Origin: Dendrocalamus latiflorus
Lineage: Eukaryota > Streptophyta > Magnoliopsida > Poales > Poaceae
Direction: 5' to 3'
Length of the DNA: 64,000 nucleotides
Assembly: GCA_017311315.1 (NCBI GenBank)
Contig: CM029612.1
Span: forward strand, 18,979,125 to 19,043,124
The translations under genes were made by a program, and so were the position numbers. The notes beneath the pieces are model-generated. The model did not search any database. It was not told the DNA's origin and saw only the letters and a program-made list of their open reading frames with translations. This document shows positions 58,463-64,000 of this stretch, in pieces (position 1 is the first letter of the stretch; every line of letters begins with the position of its first letter).

Positions 58463-58582
58463 TAAAACGCACAGCAAAAAGTAGATGTGCTGGATCTGGA
58501 CAAGAGGATGGAGTACTTGGTTGATGTTGGCACTCGGCACTTGGTAAAGCAGGAAGGGGAAGTTAACTTATTGAATGCTTAA

Positions 58583-59334
58583 AGCTTATCCAGACCCATT
58601 GCAAAGGGAGCTGAAAGCTGATTTCGACTCGACTTTTTCATAGCCGTTTGATCTGGGGGATTTTGTGATCACCAAAACCTAGCTATCAAAATGTCCCCTT
58701 TCTTTTCCTTGAGAGAAAAAAATAGCCACAAAAAGGTCTGATCATGCTCATGTGATCATGTCGTGCTCAAGAATACAGGGCACTTGCAACACCGCGAAGG
58801 ATGGTTTTGAGTTGTGACATCAAAACAGCGGCGTATTATAGCTCTTCGGGATTTTGCCATGGAGTGAAGTCGTGAAGGTTGAACGACAGGTCTGCCTTGA
58901 CTTTGCGCGTGAAAGAATGCAGTTGGCTCGTCGGCTGGAAGCCTGGAAACTGCTTGAGTCTTCAGGGCAATGCGTTTTGTAATCTGCTCAACATTCAAGT
59001 GTTATGTTCATTTAAAAAACATTTCTGCTCTGCAGTTTTTCTTTTCTTCTACAGTTGCAGCATGCTCGCAAAAACCAGGCACGGGAATTTTTCTCCATTC
59101 CCTACATTCCAAACGGGCAATAAGATTTTTTTTTAAAGATAAAGAGATTAACCTGTTGTGTATTGACAGAGAACAAGAGGAGAAAAAAGAAATCAAGGTT
59201 GGGCCGGACTCGGCGGGACTCCGTTCCAACAGCCACCGTGGTCATTCCACGGGCTTAACTAACATAAGATAAAAACGAGCCCAACTAGTCCCGACAACGC
59301 AGGCTTCCCGACACGTACCTCCAAATCTACTTAG
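58583..59334. other. intergenic, no gene seen
   Basis: No supported coding frame, RNA gene or transposon end. Confidence 0.4.
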
Positions 59335-59745
59335 ACCCTGTTTGTTTCCACTTAAGATTATTATAATCTAGCTTATAGATGGGGGATTATATAAGCTAAC
59401 TTATAATAAGCTGGTGGAAAATAAGCTGTCAGGTGTTTGGCAGCCTGGATTATCAGAGTTATGGATTGTTGTATTCGAATGTTTAAAGACCACAATGCCC
59501 ATGAGAGAGAGGTACGGGAGTTGGGGGATGGATGAATGGCAAAGGTGGGTAATATTTCTAAAGTTTTATGATCATTAAGATAAAAAGTGGATCTATAAGC
59601 TGAAATAAGCTCCTTTTTGAGCTTATTAGATTACAATAATCTGGGCTATTAGATTATAATAAGTTACCTTATAATCTGGGTTGTTTGTTTCCACTTATAA
59701 TTATAAGTTAGATTATAATAATTTTAAGTGGAAACAAACAGGGCC
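59335..59745. mobile_element. MITE with CCCTGTTTGTTTCCACTTA ends, 411 bp
   Basis: Inverted ends CCCTGTTTGTTTCCACTTA and TAAGTGGAAACAAACAGGG, with many internal ATTATAATC/GATTATAAT pairs. CTTAG flanks both sides (59330-59334, 59746-59750). The superfamily is not certain from this flank. Confidence 0.8.
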
Positions 59746-60235
59746 TTAGGCCATGCCCAACGTGGGGTCATACTACCGGGCGTTTGGGAAAAAACTGCCT
59801 CTCTTCCACGGTGGACGCCATCGCATACAAATACATTGGAGGCACAGCTTGAGTTGAAGGCCGGCGCTTGGAACGGTTCATACGTGTCCAGGAGAAGTGG
59901 TGCTTGTGCCAGCAGCTGTGCATAGGAATAGTCGGTGATTAGTTGAAGAGAAATTTGATGATTTGCCCTACTTTTGTTTACAAACAGCTTATTTACCCTA
60001 TAGTTTATATTAATTGATTATTTGCTCTATCTTTCAATTTCCAGTTGATTATTTGCCCTCTTTGCATTTTCAAACCATTTTCTATTTTGACAAAGGTAAA
60101 TTACTATGAAAAATGACCAAACTGCCCCTCCAGAAACATCCCAGAGCTGAGCCTCCACACCAATTCACATGGCGACGACACAGCAGGAGGGCTCCAAGGT
60201 TTGCACTCCATCTGATCATCGCACGTTCGGAATTG

Positions 60236-60788
60236 CTTAAAGTTCCTCTCCTCCTATTTGTCCTTTCCTCGTTTCCCTTTCCCAACCTCCCTGGAAGAGC
60301 TCAATCTTGTGAGTGTGGAGGGCATGGAGACACTGGCGCCTCTCTCAAACCTCACCTCTCTCACTTGATTACACATGTGTGAGTGCGGAGATTTAAGAGG
60401 CGAGGGATTATGGCCTCTGCTTGCCCAAGGCCACCTCACCGTATTACTCATGTATGAAACCCCAAAATTCTTCATCGAATCCGAGCCAACACGGCCACAT
60501 GAACAAGAGATTCTTCGTCGTTCCTCCAAACTCCGGGAGCTCTTAACAGGAGTCCTTGCTGCGCCCATATGCAGCCTCCTTCTCTCTTCCTCCCTCACCG
60601 AAGAGGTGGAGTGCTTCACAGAGGAGCAAGAGGAGGTCCTTCACCTCCTCACCTCCCTCCAGGAACTCCATTTTGTGTTGTGCTCGAAGAAATCCCAAAC
60701 AACTTGGAAACAAGAGATGGCTGTCGGACCTCGGGTTAGCAAACCCAGATCCTCTGTGATTCCACCGCACTATTCCCTGGATCAGTAG
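60236..60788 (+). pseudogene. NBS-LRR resistance gene fragment (C-terminal LRRs)
   Basis: Pieces in shifting frames match the distal LRR part of grass CNL proteins: FPNLPGRAQS, the broken GMETLAPLSNLTSLTHL-like stretch, CGDLRGEGLWPLLAQGHL, then in one open frame ECFTEEQEEVLHLLTSLQEL and HFVLCSK. There is no NB-ARC domain in the window and frames change around 60330-60375, so it is a broken fragment, perhaps moved by a transposon. Confidence 0.65.
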
Positions 60789-62515
60789 ATAGTGCTCACA
60801 GATACATTACTGTATATCAAAAACATATCATACGGAAGCGTAAATAATACAGTAATACTTACTCATGGGCCGATTAGGCCGAAACAATAAAATACAGCAG
60901 CGGAACTTCACACGGGTGGGACCCGCAGAACTTGCCCACAGGCAGCCAACTGGGGTTCGCAACCTAGTCCATGGCCTCTTCGTCTTCCAGCTCTGTCGAC
61001 CCCTTTTTGGCGTCGCAAGGTTTGGCATTCCTGCTCTCTCTGACTGATTGATGGTAGTTAAGCAAGAATGAGTACGATGATACTCAGCAAGCCACCACAC
61101 AGGATGCAGTAATAATAGATGCAAAGCTATCAAGGGAGACTTGAGTTTCTTTTATTTGCTAAAAGCATTGTTTTGGAATTACAGTAAGTAAGAAAAATCT
61201 CCTGAGACGTAACAATTTTAACTGAAACATGTTTTATGAAATTGATTGTGAGAATGCGATAATAATTGTAGTGTAGGTTACATCCACCTTTTTACAGTGC
61301 ATGGTTACCTCCACCAATGCTAGTTTTCGCCGCTGGAGTACATCTCTCCAGGAAAAGTTCATGGTCAGAGTATATCTCTCTGATGGGTTTTATCCCACCC
61401 ACAAATATTTTTGGAAATAGAACTAACTCAAGTAGGTTCCCGTGTCCGCCCTTGACCGTGGGCACGGCTGCTCGAACAGTTTTACACTCTGCAGAGGTTG
61501 TACACTTTCACCACAAGAGATAAATCATCTTAATAGCCAACATGCTTCCTTAGGCATGAGACCTAGATGGTTTATCACAAAGCCTTTACCTTACTCCGAT
61601 TTAGCTAGATTTCACCCCGCTGAGGTTTCACCGCTGAAGGGTTACATCCGCCACAGTCAGAAGCCCCCTCTTGCGCCGTATAAGTAAACCAGTGCTCTGG
61701 CACCCATCTTCCGTGATGATATCTAAACTAAACCTTTGCAAGTTAATCAGCTAGGTCGTACCCATATAGACTTGTGGTTGTACTGTTTTACACCAGGAGG
61801 TCAGTACAAGATTCAGTCCTTAATTTGTCCAGGCGATTCTTACCACAAACCACGGGTTCTTGTGCGATATCAGCACCATCCACTCTCACCAACCGCCCAG
61901 ACAGGTAAAGCAGATTTTAGGGTTTTGAGAAGCATAAAACAGTTGTAGCAAAATACTCAGCCACGTACATCCCATGACTGTCCCCAAAAAAATTCTTATG
62001 TTTTAAAGATTGATGATCAGGGCAACTAGTGCCCTGGACTTTGACAAGACTAGCATGACATTTAATATGACGTATAGCTAATAAAGTTATCATTAATATC
62101 TAGGGTGACAAGGATCAGGTGATTCAAATATCAAGGGATGGCATAGTAAATTTAATACAACATCAAGTGGGCATGTAGCTACCTCAAGCTTTGACATATA
62201 TTTGCATAGTAAATTAAGCATGCAAGTTGATAGTTTAAAAGAACATAATTTTGCATAAAATGTAGGATCAATATGATCAAAGTGATGACTTGCCTTGCTT
62301 GGTGTACCACGGCCTTGATTGACCTAATTCAAGCCTTCTCAGTCAGTCATCTTAACTTCCTAGTAGTCGCTTCTACCCGAGTCTTGATCTTGTTCGAATC
62401 CGTCGCCTCGTCGAGTCTTCAGATTCTAATACGCGGCAAGGAAAAGAAAGACCAAATAAATCCAAACACTTTAAATGCCCGATTTGATTTAAATTATACG
62501 TTTGTTATGTTTTGA
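60789..62515. other. retroelement-like DNA, unresolved
   Basis: Non-coding. The minus-strand reading has the feel of a gypsy-type LTR/leader (GATTCGAACAAGATCAAGAC with AGACTCGGGTAGAAGC). No paired LTR or duplication was found. Confidence 0.3.
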
Positions 62516-64000
62516 GAATAGAAGGATGATTCGGATTAATGTGCCATAAGCACAACGGTAGCTGAATTGGGCCGGAGAACGAATTGTCTAAGTAACTTTA
62601 CCATGAGGGAAAATTAGGATAGAAGGGATCCGAGGTGAAGGGGTATCTACAGGAATTATCCACTTTGGGAAAAGAAAGTGGCCAAACATAGCCGATCGGG
62701 GAAGGGTGAGGCTCGATCTTTTAGTTGGTGAATTTCTCTTTAATAATTTATATTTATCAAGGATGTCCCGGGAGTCAGGCAGGACTTATGGAGATAGCCA
62801 AGAGGGACAGAGTTTTGTGATTTTAGGATGCAGAAGCTTTGCAGGAGTTGAGTATAATTTTAAATACTCAGCGTGACTTTGATATTTTATGTGACACTAT
62901 TTATCCAAGATTGCAACTGCCAATTTAATGGATCAATATTTTTAATAACTTAATTAAAGTATGGAGTTAATCATTTAACCAACTATTATTATGGACAAGG
63001 TTGGTTATTTTATTGATTACCAATCTATTATTCACGGTCTGCCTTTTATTGAGTGAATGAGTCATGAATTAACATGGATTACCTCGATGAAGCTATTTCT
63101 TTTAGTATTAATTATTTTCAACTACTACATTTGAATTATGAGATAATGTTGGAGGCTCGGATGTGAGGCAAGGACTATTTTAAGTACTAATGAGTGAGAT
63201 GACATAATTCTTGAGATGAGCGATTTATGGTTAATATTTTATGTGGCAAAATCTTGTTAAATTGATCTACTTAGTTTGTACTAATAGCTTTGATCGAGAA
63301 ATGGAAGATACCACTTAGATCACTTGAGCATTTAATAGAATGTGATAATAATATTTGATTTGTTTGCCGTCAAATTCATGAGTATTGAGATTATCTTTAT
63401 AAAGCTTCAAATATGCATATGTAATTATTCAAGATTAGACTTTTTGGTATTCTTGGTTCATAAAAGAGAAACTTTTAATTAGTCCATATATATTGAATTC
63501 AAGTCCATTATTTGCTGTCTGGAAATAGATCATGCATAAACTTATCTTAGTTTTACATGAGGATTAGTATACTAATCTCAATTGGAAATATAGTTAGCAT
63601 GTTAAGTTTTAACTTAATTGCATCAGTATTTTCATTATGAAATTATTAGTAAAGTTCTCACCCTTATTATTACCCACATATTATTTTGATATATGCATGG
63701 ACATTTCTTTACACAAGGTTTCAGTGTTTAGCCTAAAAAGGGAGTCACAAGTCAGTATTCATCTCTTACACATGAATTCAGCTCACTCCCTTGGTTGGGC
63801 CCACATGTCAGAAGAGAGGGGGACAAAGGGGCTGTCGGCTGAGGCCAGAGCAGCACAGGGGAAAAGGAACCGAAGCAGAGGAGGGAGGCGCCGGGGATGG
63901 GTGGCGGTGTCGCTGGCGGGGAGAGGCCGGGGAGGAGACGGCGACCGGGAAAAGGGGTTGCCCCGGCGTCAACGAAGCTCGTGGAGGCGGCAGCTTCGGC
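62516..64000. other. AT-rich then GC-rich flank, unresolved
   Basis: 62516-63780 is AT-rich with no coding frame. From about 63790 the sequence turns GC-rich (GGTTGGGCCCACATGTCAG and GGAGGGAGGCGCCGGGGATG), which could be the start of a further element or gene running out of the window. No assignment is made. Confidence 0.3.

Larger units (their letters stand above)
56640..58582 (+). pseudogene. unidentified reading frame split by a hAT element and a MITE
   Basis: The frame from the ATG at 56640 (MVKFKTPVGDGENSSAQKAL ... LHSPPLYG) runs to the hAT at 56843. Leaving out the hAT and one TATGGACT copy, it continues in the same phase at 58043-58165 (GLAAGLCMTEDISPANVRDA) to a TAA. Beyond the Tourist MITE the same phase stays open for 38 codons (NAQQKVDVLDLDKRMEYLVD ... 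VNLLNA) before a second TAA at 58580. Kept phase across two insertions argues that this was real coding sequence. I do not recognise the protein. The first TAA is also the MITE target duplication, so it predates the MITE insertion. Confidence 0.5.

Noticed and set aside
1..64000. tRNA, rRNA or snoRNA genes
   Set aside because: No cloverleaf or rRNA-like sequence was noticed by eye. A tRNAscan or Infernal run would be needed to exclude them.

Overview
This is plant nuclear DNA, almost certainly from a grass (Poaceae). GC-rich first exons and GT-AG introns accompany grass-type hAT, MULE, CACTA, Tat-like and Copia elements nested in one another. Only four loci look like conserved host genes. They are a five-exon 60S ribosomal protein eL19 gene (10411-12647, +), an intact single-exon ATL-type RING-H2 E3 ligase gene (14316-14882, +), a related but frameshifted ATL copy (32944-33479, +) and a complete 15-exon sucrose synthase gene (34558-40156, -). 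From memory, unverified, rice chromosome 3 also carries an L19 gene close to a SUS gene of this clade, so this may be a conserved gene pair pushed apart by transposon insertion.

Layout. 1-8965: a Mutator-like (MULE) block with four multi-exon genes whose frames all close. These are an intact mudrA-type transposase (901 codons), a plant-mobile-domain (PMD) gene (620 codons) 158 bp downstream, and a divergent pair of small GRF-zinc-finger/coiled-coil genes. A GC-rich minisatellite and a CGGCGCCG-rich terminal region follow. 9073-9590: a hAT element. 10.2-14.9 kb: L19 and the first RING gene. 15-17 kb: a fold-back MITE and a dead Copia pol. 16926-28913: a 12-kb LTR element (5-bp TSD, 246/247-bp LTRs) with broken gag-protease, no reverse transcriptase, many tandem arrays and a four-exon antisense gene. 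That gene would encode 988 residues if a hAT element (8-bp TSD) were not sitting in its second exon.

29.7-31.7 kb: a second, decayed copy of the divergent GRF-type gene pair. 32.9-40.3 kb: the RING pseudogene and the sucrose synthase gene. 41-56 kb: repeats only. These are a tandem duplication, an old LTR fragment in inverted copies on both sides of a CACTA element (43736-47755), a 1.2-kb gag-bearing mini-Copia (48102-49302) and a second MULE with long terminal inverted repeats (49385-55234). 56.6-58.6 kb: an unidentified reading frame split by a hAT element (56843-58042) and a Tourist MITE (58166-58462), with codon phase kept across both. 59.3-64 kb: a MITE, an NBS-LRR fragment and unresolved retroelement-like DNA.

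Functionally, sucrose synthase and L19 are housekeeping and sink-metabolism genes and the RING genes are likely E3 ligases. Nearly everything else is transposon cargo. The best candidates for something poorly described are the four-gene MULE (mudrA, PMD and two GRF-finger genes) and the spliced antisense gene of the RT-less LTR element. Exon joins were placed by eye from splice consensus and frame; no alignment, transcript or database search was available.
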